The notes below the pieces were generated by a model. That model saw only the letters and a program-made list of their open reading frames with translations. It searched no databases and was not told the origin of the DNA. A program made the position numbers and the translations under genes. From Bog-756 sp963737625 (GTDB lineage Bacteria > Actinomycetota > Acidimicrobiia > Acidimicrobiales > RAAP-2), in NCBI GenBank assembly GCA_963737625.1, contig CAVTTK010000001.1, positions 248,001 through 312,000 of the forward strand: a stretch of DNA of 64,000 nucleotides, written 5' to 3'. Position 1 is the stretch's first letter; each line of letters begins with the position of its first letter. Positions 32,540 to 42,137 of the stretch are shown piece after piece.

Positions 32540-33981
32540 ACGACGTGACGGCCACGTCCCCGGCGGACGACGCCGGGATCGGCGAGCCCCATCCCGATGC
32601 CGTGCTCGACCCACCGCTCTCGGGCGACTCGTTTCTGGCTCCGGGCCCCGGCGGCGAGGCCGAGGGGCTGGTGGCCGAGACCTCCGAGGGCCCCCAGGAG
32701 CTGACCCGCCGCTCGGGGACCGATCCGTCCCAGCTCCGCCGCGAGGTGGGTGCCGTCCTGCGCCTCCCCGAGGGGGTGGCCGTCGATCCCTCCGACATCG
32801 ACATCGAGCAGTCCGACGACGAGACGATGATCATCAACATGGGGCCCCAGCACCCGTCCACCCACGGGGTGCTCCGTCTCATGTTGGAGCTGGACGGGGA
32901 GACGGTGCTGCGGACCAAACCGGTCATCGGCTACCTCCACACCGGTATGGAGAAGACGGCCGAGGAGCTCACCTACGTCCAGGGCTCCACCAACGTGACC
33001 CGCATGGACTACCTGGCTCCACTGCACAACGAGCTGGTGCTGTCCTTGGCCGTCGAGGCCCTCCTGGGCGTGGAGATGCCGCCGCGCTCCGACTGGATCC
33101 GCATGCTGCTAGTCGAGCTCAACCGGGTCTCCTCCCACCTGATGTGGATGGCCACCAACGGCATGGACATCGGGTCCACGTCCATGATGATCTACGGCTT
33201 CCGTGAGCGGGAGATGATCCTGGCCTTCTTCGAGAAGACCACCGGGCTGCGTATGAACCACAACTTCATCCGCCCGGGCGGCACCGCCGCCGACCTCCCC
33301 GACGGCTGGGAGGACGACGTCACCATCATCTGCGACACCGTCCTGCCCCGCACCGACGAGTACGACGAGCTGCTCACCGGCCAGCCGGTGTTCCGCCGGA
33401 GGGCCGAGGGCATCGGGAGCCTGTCGGCCGAGGAGGCGCTGGCCCTCTCCCTCACCGGCCCCATCCTGCGGTCGACCGGGGTGCCCTGGGACCTGCGGCG
33501 CTCCCAGCCCTACCTCCGCTACGACGAGGTGGACTTCGACGTGATCGTCGGGACCTACGGTGACAACTTCGACCGCTACTCCATCCGGCTCAACGAGATC
33601 CGCGAGTCCATCCGGATCATCCGCCAGATCGTGGAGAAGATGCCGGCCGGCGACTACCGGGTCCAGGACAAGAAGGTCACCCCGCCGCCCCGGGGCCGGA
33701 TCGACGAGTCGATGGAGGCCCTCATCCACCACTTCAAGGTGTTCACCGAGGGCTTCAAGGTGCCGGAGGGCGAGGTGTACGTGGCGGTGGAGTCCCCGCG
33801 TGGCGAGCTGGGCTGCTACCTGGTCTCGGACGGATCGCCCAAGCCCTACCGCATGCACATCCGGGGACCGAGCTTCGTCAACCTCCAGGGCCTGCCCCTC
33901 ATGATGCGGGGCGGCCTCCTGGCCGACGCCGTGGCCGTCTGCTCCTCGGTGGACCCCGTGATGGGGGAGGTGGACCGGTGA
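32536..33981 (+). CDS. nuoD: NADH-quinone oxidoreductase subunit D
   Basis: The 49-kDa-type subunit that forms the quinone-binding chamber with NuoB. The family core begins at about residue 96 with INMGPQHPSTHGVLRL; IGYLHTGMEK, YGFREREMI and the late SPRGELGCYLVSDGS follow. About 95 residues precede the core, longer than usual, acidic and without a recognised motif; this could be a lineage extension. ATG at 32536 overlaps nuoC and is the only good start. The stop overlaps nuoE as GTGA. Confidence 0.95.
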   Translation: MNDVTATSPADDAGIGEPHPDAVLDPPLSGDSFLAPGPGGEAEGLVAETSEGPQELTRRSGTDPSQLRREVGAVLRLPEGVAVDPSDIDIEQSDDETMIINMGPQHPSTHGVLRLMLELDGETVLRTKPVIGYLHTGMEKTAEELTYVQGSTNVTRMDYLAPLHNELVLSLAVEALLGVEMPPRSDWIRMLLVELNRVSSHLMWMATNGMDIGSTSMMIYGFREREMILAFFEKTTGLRMNHNFIRPGGTAADLPDGWEDDVTIICDTVLPRTDEYDELLTGQPVFRRRAEGIGSLSAEEALALSLTGPILRSTGVPWDLRRSQPYLRYDEVDFDVIVGTYGDNFDRYSIRLNEIRESIRIIRQIVEKMPAGDYRVQDKKVTPPPRGRIDESMEALIHHFKVFTEGFKVPEGEVYVAVESPRGELGCYLVSDGSPKPYRMHIRGPSFVNLQGLPLMMRGGLLADAVAVCSSVDPVMGEVDR

Positions 33982-34715
33982 CCGACCCGACCTCCTCCAC
34001 CCCGGTGGGGCCTCCCCGCCGCCCCGGGGCCTACCAGGCCCCTCAGCCCAGCCACCTTTCGGCCGAGACCTTGGCGGAGGCCCGGCGGCTGATCGCCCTC
34101 TACCCGGAGCCCCGCTCGGCGCTCATCCCCCTGTGCCACCTGGCCCAGGGCCAGGACGGGTGGCTGACCCCCGAGGCCATGGTGGACATCGGCTCGCTGG
34201 TCGGGGTGACACCCACCGAGGTGCTCGGAACGGCCTCCTTCTACGACATGCTGCACACCGAGCCGGTGGGCGGACACGTGGTGGCCGTGTGCACCAACAT
34301 CGCCTGCCTGCTGGGCGGGGCCGCCGAGCTCCTGGAGCACGCCGAGGCGTCGCTCGGGGTCAACGCCGGAGGCACCACGGCGGACGGCGCCATCACCCTG
34401 GAGGAGGCGGAGTGCCTGGCCGACTGCGACCGGGCCCCCTGCGTCCAGGTCAACCACCGCTTCGTGGGGGCGCAGACTCCGGCGAGCTTCGACGCCCTGA
34501 TGGCCGAGCTCCGGGCCGGGTCCCGGTCCGAGGACATCCCGTCGCACGGCACGCTCAACCGGGTCAGGCGGACCACGGGCCTCGAGGCCGATCCCGTACG
34601 GGTGGCGGCCGAGCGGGCATCGATGGCCGAGGCCCAGGCCGCCCGGCTCGCCGAGGCGGAGGCGGCCAAGTCGGTCTCGGCCGGGGGATCGGGCAGTGGG
34701 GGAGGGACCAGCTGA
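33978..34715 (+). CDS. nuoE: NADH-quinone oxidoreductase subunit E
   Basis: Thioredoxin-like [2Fe-2S] subunit of the NADH-input module. The cluster cysteines appear as CTNIACLLGGA and CLADCDRAPC. The helical N-terminal part (ALIPLCHLAQGQDGWLTPEAM and TASFYDMLHTEPVG) is standard. After about residue 180 comes an Ala/Glu-rich tail of about 60 residues that is probably helical. GTG at 33978 overlaps nuoD; the stop overlaps nuoF by one base (TGATG). Confidence 0.94.
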   Translation: MTDPTSSTPVGPPRRPGAYQAPQPSHLSAETLAEARRLIALYPEPRSALIPLCHLAQGQDGWLTPEAMVDIGSLVGVTPTEVLGTASFYDMLHTEPVGGHVVAVCTNIACLLGGAAELLEHAEASLGVNAGGTTADGAITLEEAECLADCDRAPCVQVNHRFVGAQTPASFDALMAELRAGSRSEDIPSHGTLNRVRRTTGLEADPVRVAAERASMAEAQAARLAEAEAAKSVSAGGSGSGGGTS

Positions 34716-36019
34716 TGGCCATCACCGATCCGCCCAAGATCGTCACCAGCCGGCTCGAGCACGCCGACTCCCATACCCTGGAGCGCTACCTGGCCACCGG
34801 AGGTTACGAGGGGCTGCACAAGGCGCTCACCATGACGCCCGAGGCGGTGGCGGCCGAGGTGGATGCGGCCAGTCTGCTCGGACGCGGGGGAGCCGGCTTC
34901 CCCGCCGGTCGCAAGTGGGCCATGCTGCGGAAGAATCCCGTGACCTACCTGGTGGTCAACGGCGACGAGAGCGAGCCGGCCACCTTCAAGGACCATCTGC
35001 TGGTTGAGCGGGACCCCCACCAGCTCATCGAGGGCGTGGTCATCGCGGCCTACGCGCTGCAGGTCACCCGGGTGTTCGTCTTCATCCGGGGCGAGTTCGC
35101 CCTGGGCCTCGAACGGGTCCAGTCCGCCCTCAACGACGCCTACGCCCACGGAGCGGTGGGGGCGGACATCTTCGGGTCCGGGTTCTCGGTGGACGTGGTG
35201 GTCCATCCCGGGGCGGGCGCCTACATCTGTGGTGAGGAGACCGCCCTGCTCGAGTCGCTCGAGGGCAAGCGGGGCTTCCCCCGCATCAAGCCGCCGTTCT
35301 TCCCCGCCGCCATCGGCCTCTACGGCGAGCCCACCGTGGTCAACAACGTGGAGACCATGTCCAACCTGCCCTGGATCGTGGCCAACGGGGGCGCGGCCTT
35401 CGCCGCCCTCGGCGAGGGTCGCTCCACCGGGACCCGGCTGTTCGCCCTGGCCGGCCACGTCAACAACCCGGGTGTCTTCGAGCTGGAAATGGTCAAGACG
35501 ACGTTCAACGACCTGATCAACGCCCCCGTACTGGGCGGCGGCATCCCCCACGGTCGGGCCCTCAAGGCCTTCATACCCGGGGGCGTATCGGCCCCGTGGT
35601 TCGGCCCGGACCAGATCGACCTCCCCCTCGGCCAGGACGAGGTCGCCGCCGCCGGCTCCATGCTCGGATCGGGGTCGATCGTGGTCATGGACGACCACAC
35701 CTGTGTCGTCCGGGCGGCGTGGCGTATCACCAAGTTCTTCTCGCGGGAGTCGTGCGGGCAGTGCACCCCGTGCCGCGAGGGCTCGGGCTGGTTGGAGAAG
35801 ATCATGGAGCGCATCGAGACCGGCCAGGGGCGCGAGGAGGACCTGGACCTGCTCCTCGACGCCTGCGACAACATCGCCCCCGGCCTCACCTGGCCCCCGC
35901 AGCAAACCACCATCTGCGTGCTCGGGCCGTCCATCCCCTCGTCCATCGGCTCGGCCATCGAGATGTTCCGCGACGAGTTCCTGGTCCACATCAAGGAGGG
36001 GGGCTGCCCCTATGAGTGA
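34715..36019 (+). CDS. nuoF: NADH-quinone oxidoreductase subunit F
   Basis: Oxidises NADH and passes electrons through FMN to cluster N3. The NADH/FMN loop is GRGGAGFPAGRKW, followed by NGDESEPATFKDH and GAGAYICGEETALLESLEG. The N3 cysteines are in ESCGQCTPCREG and the late TTICVLG. At 434 residues it matches the family with little addition. Its end overlaps nuoG by eight bases. Confidence 0.96.
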   Translation: MAITDPPKIVTSRLEHADSHTLERYLATGGYEGLHKALTMTPEAVAAEVDAASLLGRGGAGFPAGRKWAMLRKNPVTYLVVNGDESEPATFKDHLLVERDPHQLIEGVVIAAYALQVTRVFVFIRGEFALGLERVQSALNDAYAHGAVGADIFGSGFSVDVVVHPGAGAYICGEETALLESLEGKRGFPRIKPPFFPAAIGLYGEPTVVNNVETMSNLPWIVANGGAAFAALGEGRSTGTRLFALAGHVNNPGVFELEMVKTTFNDLINAPVLGGGIPHGRALKAFIPGGVSAPWFGPDQIDLPLGQDEVAAAGSMLGSGSIVVMDDHTCVVRAAWRITKFFSRESCGQCTPCREGSGWLEKIMERIETGQGREEDLDLLLDACDNIAPGLTWPPQQTTICVLGPSIPSSIGSAIEMFRDEFLVHIKEGGCPYE

Positions 36020-38789
36020 GCCGAGCACCCCTCCGATCGGGGACACCACGGTGTCCACCGCCACCGGTGACCACCCGGTGGCCTCGGAGGCGGCCACCCC
36101 TCAGGTGGAGCAGGTCACCTTCACCCTCGACGGCCGCCCGGTCACCGCGGACAAGGGCGAGATGCTCATCGCCGCGGCCGAGAAGGCCGGGACCTTCATC
36201 CCCCGGTTCTGCTACCACCCACGCATGAAGTCGGTGGGGGTGTGCCGGATGTGTCTGGTGGAGGTCAGCGGCCCGCGGGGCGCCTCCCTCCAGCCCAGCT
36301 GCTTCGTCGAGGTCCAGGCCGGCTCGGAGGTGGTCACCGACTCCGACAAGGTCAAGAAGGCCCAGGACGGCGTGCTCGAGTTCCTGCTCATCAACCACCC
36401 CCTCGACTGTCCCGTGTGCGACAAGGGAGGCGAGTGCCCGCTCCAGGATCAGACCCTGGCCTACGGGCCGGGGGAGACCCGGTTCGTGGAGGAGAAGCGC
36501 CACTTCGAGAAGCCCATCCCCATCTCGGAGCTGGTGCTGCTCGACCGGGAGCGCTGCATCCAGTGCAGCCGCTGCACCCGCTTCGCCGACGAGGTGGCCG
36601 GCGAGGCCCAGATCGACTTCATCGGCCGCGGTGAGCATCTCGAGGTCAACACCTTCCCCGAGCTCCCCTTCTCCTCCTACTTCTCCGGCAACACCGTGCA
36701 GATCTGCCCGGTGGGTGCCTTGACGGCAGCCCCGTACCGGTTCGCCGCCCGGCCGTGGGATCTCGACCAGGTCGAGTCCACCTGCACCACCTGCTCGGTG
36801 GGATGCCGGGTGGCCGTCCAGTCGTCGTCCAACCGGGTGACCCGGCTGCTGGGCATCGACGTCGATCCGGTCAACCACGGGTGGCTGTGCGACAAGGGCC
36901 GGTTCGCCTTCGACGCCGTGAACGGCGACGACCGCCTCACCGAGCCCATGGTGCGCAAGGACGGGACGCTGGTGGCCGTGTCGTGGCACGAGGCGCTCGA
37001 TGTCGTGGCCGGGGGCCTCCGGCGGTCGGTCGAGGCCGGGGGAGCCGGTTCGGTCGGCGTGATCGGCGGGGCGCGGTTGACCAACGAGGGGGCCTACGCC
37101 TGGACCAAGCTGGCCAAGGGCGTACTGGGCACGGACTCGGTCGACGCCCAGCTGGGTGACGGACTGCCCGCCGAGGTGGTCCTGGGCCTGCCCCGGGCCA
37201 CCATCGACCAGGCCGCCTCGGCCGACACGGTGGTCGTGCTGGCCGGCGACATCAGAGAGGAGGTCCCGATCCTCTTCCTCCGCCTGCGGTCGGCCGTCCT
37301 CGACGGCGGCCTCGATGTGGTGGAGCTCTCGCCCTCGGTCACCTCCATGACCGAGTACGCGGCGGCCTCCCTGCGGTACAGCCCGGCCGGGGCCACCGGC
37401 CTGGTCGGTGCGGTGGTCGACGCGTCGGGGCCGACCCCACCGGGACTCGATGCCGAGGCGCTGGGCCTGGCCCGGACGTTGGTGACGGCGAAGGACGTGG
37501 TGGTCGTGGTGGGCCGCCCGTCCCTGGCTGAGGACGGGACCCTGGTGGCCGAGGCGGCCCAGGCCCTGGCCCGCGCTCTGCCCGGCGCCCGATTCCTCAC
37601 CGCCCTGCGCCGGGGCAACGTGCACGGTGCGTTGGACATGGGAATGGCCCCGGGCATCCTTCCCGGCCGGGTCTCCCTCGACGAGGGGCGGGACTGGTTC
37701 GCCGAGGGCTGGGGCTCGGTGCCCGGCGAGCGGGGACGGGACGCGGCCGGGATCCTGGCCGCGGCGGCCGGCGGGGCCGAGGACGACGCCCGCATCCGCT
37801 CGCTGGTCGTACTGGGCGCCGATCCGGTGGGCGACTTCCCCGATGCCGGCCTGGCCCGACGGGCCCTGGAGGGGGCCGAATTCGTGGTGGCGGTGGCGTC
37901 CGCCCCCGGGACGGTGACCCAGGCGGCCGACGTGGTCCTGCCCGCCGCCGAAGCCCACGAACGTTCGGGGACCACCACCAACCTCGAAGGTCGGATCAGT
38001 CGTCTGGGCCAGAAGCTGGTGCCACCCGGCCAGGCCTGGCCCGACTGGATGATCGCCTCGGAGCTGGCCGTCCACCTCGATGGGGAGCTGGGACTGGACT
38101 CGGTGGGTGACGTCTGGGACGAGATCGAGCGTCTGGCCCCGGCGTACCGGGGAGTCACCCGGGCCGTCCTCGACGGGACCGGAAGCGGGGACGGTGTCGT
38201 GGCCCCCCTGGTGGCCACGGCCGTCGCCCTGGGTCGCCGGAACGCCCAGGCCCCCCTCGACCCCATCGCCTTCCCCGGGGTGGAGTCGGTGGAACGGCAG
38301 GGTGCCCCGCCCCGGGCCGGTCTGGCCGAGGCCCCCACGGCCGGCATCGGAGGCGGCCCGGGCACCGACCACACCGCCGGGGAGAGCGGCGCCCACGGCC
38401 CCGCCCGCCCGACCCCCCTGTCCGGTCCGGTGGCGCTGGAGGTGCCCCACGTGGCCCCGAGCGACCGTTATTCCTACCGCTTGGTGGCCTCCCGTGTCCT
38501 CTACGACCGGGGCGCCGCGGTGTCGTCGGTGCCGGCCCTGGCCGGGCTGGTGCAGATCTCGCCCCTGCGGGCCAACCCCCTCGATCTCGATGAGCTCGGG
38601 GTGAGCCCGGGGGGCTCGGTCCGGGTGCGGACGGCTACGACCTCGTCGGTCCTCCGGGTGGTGGCCGACGCCTCCCTGCCCCGCAAGGTGGTGGCCGCCG
38701 ACTTCAACGTCCCCCTGGACGAAGGGACCGTGGCCGACCTCATCGATGCCACCGCCCCGGTGGTCGAACTGGGTCTGGAGACGCTGTGA
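36012..38789 (+). CDS. nuoG: NADH-quinone oxidoreductase subunit G
   Basis: Large iron-sulfur subunit of 925 residues. The N-terminal [2Fe-2S] site is CYHPRMKSVGVCRMCLVEV, then DCPVCDKGGECPLQDQ, CIQCSRCTRFADEV and the N7-type CTTCSVGCRVAV. The rest is molybdopterin-oxidoreductase-like, with CDKGRFAFD and VLPAAEAHERSGTTTNLEGR. A Pro/Gly-rich insertion of about 60 residues lies near residues 760-820 before the last beta domain. A leader of about 30 residues precedes the ferredoxin domain. ATG at 36012 overlaps nuoF; the stop overlaps nuoH as GTGA. Confidence 0.95.
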   Translation: MSEPSTPPIGDTTVSTATGDHPVASEAATPQVEQVTFTLDGRPVTADKGEMLIAAAEKAGTFIPRFCYHPRMKSVGVCRMCLVEVSGPRGASLQPSCFVEVQAGSEVVTDSDKVKKAQDGVLEFLLINHPLDCPVCDKGGECPLQDQTLAYGPGETRFVEEKRHFEKPIPISELVLLDRERCIQCSRCTRFADEVAGEAQIDFIGRGEHLEVNTFPELPFSSYFSGNTVQICPVGALTAAPYRFAARPWDLDQVESTCTTCSVGCRVAVQSSSNRVTRLLGIDVDPVNHGWLCDKGRFAFDAVNGDDRLTEPMVRKDGTLVAVSWHEALDVVAGGLRRSVEAGGAGSVGVIGGARLTNEGAYAWTKLAKGVLGTDSVDAQLGDGLPAEVVLGLPRATIDQAASADTVVVLAGDIREEVPILFLRLRSAVLDGGLDVVELSPSVTSMTEYAAASLRYSPAGATGLVGAVVDASGPTPPGLDAEALGLARTLVTAKDVVVVVGRPSLAEDGTLVAEAAQALARALPGARFLTALRRGNVHGALDMGMAPGILPGRVSLDEGRDWFAEGWGSVPGERGRDAAGILAAAAGGAEDDARIRSLVVLGADPVGDFPDAGLARRALEGAEFVVAVASAPGTVTQAADVVLPAAEAHERSGTTTNLEGRISRLGQKLVPPGQAWPDWMIASELAVHLDGELGLDSVGDVWDEIERLAPAYRGVTRAVLDGTGSGDGVVAPLVATAVALGRRNAQAPLDPIAFPGVESVERQGAPPRAGLAEAPTAGIGGGPGTDHTAGESGAHGPARPTPLSGPVALEVPHVAPSDRYSYRLVASRVLYDRGAAVSSVPALAGLVQISPLRANPLDLDELGVSPGGSVRVRTATTSSVLRVVADASLPRKVVAADFNVPLDEGTVADLIDATAPVVELGLETL

Positions 38790-40114
38790 CCGGCCTGCTC
38801 GGCGTTCTCCACCCCCTCCTGGCCGAGGGCGACCCGGTGTACAGCAACGGTGTGGGCTGGGTGGTCTTCCTGATCGTCCTCATCAAGGTGCTGGTGGTGT
38901 TCGGCTTCCTCATGGTGTCGGTCATGCTGATGATCTGGTTCGAGCGCAAAGTCATCTCGGACATGCAGAGCCGGATCGGACCCAACCGGGCCGGGCCCTT
39001 CGGCATCGCCCAGACCCTGGCCGACGGGATCAAGCTGTTCTTCAAGGAGGACCTGATCCCCGACCAGGCCGACCGGTTCGTCTTCAAGCTGGCCCCCTAC
39101 CTGACCATCATCCCGGCCTTCCTCGTCTTCGCCATCGTGCCGTTCGGCGGTGAGGTGACCATCGGCGGCCACACCTTCGAGCTGCAGCTGGCCGATCCGC
39201 CGATGGGCATTCTCTTCCTGCTGGCCATGTCGTCCATCGGCGTCTACGGCATCATGCTGGCCGGGTGGTCGTCGGGCTCGAAGTACCCGCTGCTGGGCTC
39301 CGTGCGGGCCTCGGCCCAGATGATCTCCTACGAGGCCGCCCTGGGCATGACCGTGGTCACCGTGGTGCTGATCACCGGGGCCCTGTCCACCCGCACCATC
39401 GTGAACGCCCAGGCCGGTCACCTGTGGCAGTGGAACGCCATCCGCCTGGGCGTGGTGCCCTTCCTGATCTTCTTCGTGGCCATCATCGCCGAGACCAACC
39501 GTCCGCCCTTCGACCTGGTGGAGGCGGACTCCGAGCTGGTCGGGGGGTTCGTCACCGAGTACTCGTCGATCCGCTTCGCCCTGTTCTTCCTGGCCGAGTT
39601 CATGAACACCATCACCATGTCGGCCATCACAGTGACCCTGTTCTTCGGCGGTCCCGACGGCCCCATCCCCCACATCGCCCACCTCTACTGGCTGTGGCCC
39701 ATCCTGTGGTTCCTGGGCAAGACCATCATCTTCCTGTTCATCTTCGTGTGGCTGCGGGCCGCCCTGCCCCGGCTCCGCTACGACCAGCTCATGGACCTGG
39801 GTTGGAAGAAGCTGATCCCGCTGTCGCTCGGCTGGCTGCTCATCGTGGCCGGATTCGTCATCGACGGCTGGTGGGGCCTGGGCATGGCTGTGACCGTGGT
39901 GGCGGCGGCCATCGTGATCAACCGGGCCTTCGCCATCGGCACCGAGCGGGAGGCCACCCGGGCCATCGTGCCCGCCGTGGGGGTCCGGCTGTGGACCCGT
40001 CCGCCCCAGTCCTCCCCCGATCCCGAGGCCTCCCCCGATGGTGCCTCCGAGCCCACTCCCCATACCAGGGCCGCCGCGCCGGTCTCCCCCTCGAGCGAAG
40101 GAGGTGGCACCTGA
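38786..40114 (+). CDS. nuoH: NADH-quinone oxidoreductase subunit H
   Basis: Membrane subunit that completes the quinone chamber and starts the proton path. Eight or nine hydrophobic helices are visible. The conserved loops are GPNRAGPFGIAQTLADGIKL and ETNRPPFDLVEADSELVGGF. The core ends near residue 390, and a Pro/Ser-rich hydrophilic tail of about 50 residues follows. GTG at 38786 overlaps nuoG; the stop overlaps the nuoI ATG by one base, and GAAGGAGG stands before nuoI. Confidence 0.95.
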   Translation: MTGLLGVLHPLLAEGDPVYSNGVGWVVFLIVLIKVLVVFGFLMVSVMLMIWFERKVISDMQSRIGPNRAGPFGIAQTLADGIKLFFKEDLIPDQADRFVFKLAPYLTIIPAFLVFAIVPFGGEVTIGGHTFELQLADPPMGILFLLAMSSIGVYGIMLAGWSSGSKYPLLGSVRASAQMISYEAALGMTVVTVVLITGALSTRTIVNAQAGHLWQWNAIRLGVVPFLIFFVAIIAETNRPPFDLVEADSELVGGFVTEYSSIRFALFFLAEFMNTITMSAITVTLFFGGPDGPIPHIAHLYWLWPILWFLGKTIIFLFIFVWLRAALPRLRYDQLMDLGWKKLIPLSLGWLLIVAGFVIDGWWGLGMAVTVVAAAIVINRAFAIGTEREATRAIVPAVGVRLWTRPPQSSPDPEASPDGASEPTPHTRAAAPVSPSSEGGGT

Positions 40115-41037
40115 TGGCCGACCACGAGTCCACGCCCGAGCCGCCCAAGCAGAGACAGAACTTCCTCGGCGGATTCAAGCTGACCCTCGAACACCTGGGT
40201 CGGCCGCCGGTCACCCGTCAGTACCCCGAGGAGAAGCGGCCAAAACAGCCCCGCCAGCACGGGCGCCACGTCCTCAATCGCTACGAGGACGGGATGGAGA
40301 AGTGCATCGGATGCGAGTTGTGCGCCGGCGTGTGCCCGGCCGACTGCATCTATGTGCGCGGCCTCGACAACCCCCCGGACCATCCGGTCTCGCCGGGCGA
40401 GCGCTACGGCTATGTCTACGAGATCAACTTCCTGCGGTGCATCCACTGCGACCTGTGTGTGGAGGCGTGCCCCACCGAGGCCATCACCGAGTCCAAGCTG
40501 ATGGAGTTCTCCTTCACCAACCGCAACGACGCCATCTACACCAAAGAGGAGCTCCTGGTCGATGACGACGGCAAGCCCCGGCACCAGCCGTGGGAGGACT
40601 GGCGGGAGGGCGACGACCTGCACACCTCGGGCTGGATGCGGGCCACCTCGCCGGCCGGCAGTGCCGAGTTCGAGGGGCAGGTGCAGTGGTCGGGGGAGCT
40701 GGGTTTCGGCGTCCGCGCCCCCGAGGGGGGCCAGTCGGTGCACCGTGACGACGCCACCACGGGAAGCCGGCAGCTGCGGGACACCCTCGAGCGCCACCTC
40801 ATCCCGGCCGACATGCCGGCGGACAAGCGGGGACCGAGAGGAGCCATCGGCCGCATGATGGAGAAGGCGGAGCGCTTCGCCCCCGGGGCCGGCAAGAAGC
40901 ATCGGGAGAAGGCCGACGCCGACTACGCCGCGGCCAAGGTGGCCGGCAACTCCGAACGGGACGAGGCGGTGGGCGGCGGGCCAGGATCTCCGGGGACGGC
41001 GTCCGCCCCCGAACCGCCGGCATCGGGTGGCTCCTGA
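40114..41037 (+). CDS. nuoI: NADH-quinone oxidoreductase subunit I
   Basis: Two-[4Fe-4S] ferredoxin subunit (clusters N6a/N6b). The two motifs are CIGCELCAGVCPADC and CIHCDLCVEACPTEA at about residues 65-125. The family core ends near residue 165. About 140 further residues, charged and low in hydrophobics, follow (from the RDTLERHLIPADMPADKRG region to a Gly/Pro end), making the protein 307 residues against roughly 170-210 in relatives. ATG at 40114 has GGAGG upstream. Its stop overlaps the nuoJ start. Confidence 0.94.
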   Translation: MADHESTPEPPKQRQNFLGGFKLTLEHLGRPPVTRQYPEEKRPKQPRQHGRHVLNRYEDGMEKCIGCELCAGVCPADCIYVRGLDNPPDHPVSPGERYGYVYEINFLRCIHCDLCVEACPTEAITESKLMEFSFTNRNDAIYTKEELLVDDDGKPRHQPWEDWREGDDLHTSGWMRATSPAGSAEFEGQVQWSGELGFGVRAPEGGQSVHRDDATTGSRQLRDTLERHLIPADMPADKRGPRGAIGRMMEKAERFAPGAGKKHREKADADYAAAKVAGNSERDEAVGGGPGSPGTASAPEPPASGGS

Positions 41038-41828
41038 TGGGTGGGTCACTCGGGTCGGCGCTGGTCGCCGCCACCACCGTCGCCGGCCATGCGTCGTGGG
41101 TCGACGTGGGCACCTTCTCCGTGGCCGCGGCCATCATCCTGGCCGGGGCGGTGGGCGTCGTGGTGGCCCGAAATCCGGTCCACTCGGCGCTCATGCTGGT
41201 CATGACCCTGTTCGGAGTGGCCGTCCTCTTCGTTCTGCAGCGTGACCCGTTCCTGGCCGCCGTGCAGGTCATCGTCTACGCCGGCGCCATCGTCGTCCTG
41301 TTCCTGTTCGTCATCATGTTCCTCGGGGTGGACCGGCAGGAGAACATCGCCCTCGAACCCCTCCGCGGGCAGCGCCCGCTGGCCATCGGGCTGGCCGTCC
41401 TCGGAACGACGGGCCTGCTGCTCCTGGGCCAGGTGTCCAAGTGGACCACCGGGGCCCCGCACGTGGCCGGCATCGCCGCCGGCCGGCAGTCCAACGTGTA
41501 CCTGCTGGGCAAGTCGGTCTACACCACCTATCTGTTCCCGTTCGAGGCCACGGCGGCCCTGCTGGTCATCGCCGTGGTGGGGGCCGTGGTGCTGGCCCGC
41601 CGTCCGCCGGTGGCGGCCAACCCGGTCGACCCCGACGATGCCCCAGTGGGCCCCGAACCGGCCGTGGCCACCGACGCCACGACGGACCCGGACACCGGCG
41701 GCGCCCTGGGGTCCCCTGCGGAGCCGCCGGTGACCGGTAGGGGCGCCACCGAAGGGGAGCCGGCCGGCGGGACCACGTCGACGCCCCCGACGGAGGTGGC
41801 CAACGCGCCCGAGGAGGCCCGGTCATGA
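41037..41828 (+). CDS. nuoJ: NADH-quinone oxidoreductase subunit J
   Basis: Membrane subunit with five helices. ARNPVHSALMLVMTLFGVAVLFV and VQVIVYAGAIVVLFLFVIMFLG are the conserved helices, the latter with the YAGAI sequence that forms the pi-bulge switch. After about residue 185 a Pro/Thr-rich acidic tail of about 75 residues extends on the cytoplasmic side. The stop overlaps nuoK by four bases. Confidence 0.93.
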   Translation: MGGSLGSALVAATTVAGHASWVDVGTFSVAAAIILAGAVGVVVARNPVHSALMLVMTLFGVAVLFVLQRDPFLAAVQVIVYAGAIVVLFLFVIMFLGVDRQENIALEPLRGQRPLAIGLAVLGTTGLLLLGQVSKWTTGAPHVAGIAAGRQSNVYLLGKSVYTTYLFPFEATAALLVIAVVGAVVLARRPPVAANPVDPDDAPVGPEPAVATDATTDPDTGGALGSPAEPPVTGRGATEGEPAGGTTSTPPTEVANAPEEARS

Positions 41829-42130
41829 CCATCAGTGCCGGCTGGTACCTCGGTCTCAGCGTCATCTTGTTCTCCATCGGCGCCCTCGGTGTGATGATCC
41901 GCCGAAATGTGCTGGTCATGCTCATGTGCGTCGAGCTCATGCTGAATGCCGCCAACCTGACCTTCGTGACCTTCGCCCGCCAACTGCACGACATCGGCGG
42001 CCAGGTTCTGGTCTTCTTCGTGCTGGTGGTGGCGGCGGCCGAAGTGGTGGTCGGGCTGGGCTTGGTGGTGGCCATCTTCCGCCGTCGGGCCAACGCCACC
42101 GCCGACGATCTCCACCTGATGAAGGGCTGA
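41825..42130 (+). CDS. nuoK: NADH-quinone oxidoreductase subunit K
   Basis: Small 101-residue membrane subunit of three helices. The conserved glutamates lie in LMCVELMLNAANL (helix 2) and in AAAEVVVGLGLVV (helix 3), both part of the proton path. No extension is present. ATG at 41825 overlaps nuoJ; nuoL begins seven bases after its stop. Confidence 0.95.
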   Translation: MTISAGWYLGLSVILFSIGALGVMIRRNVLVMLMCVELMLNAANLTFVTFARQLHDIGGQVLVFFVLVVAAAEVVVGLGLVVAIFRRRANATADDLHLMKG

Positions 42131-42137
42131 CCGGAAC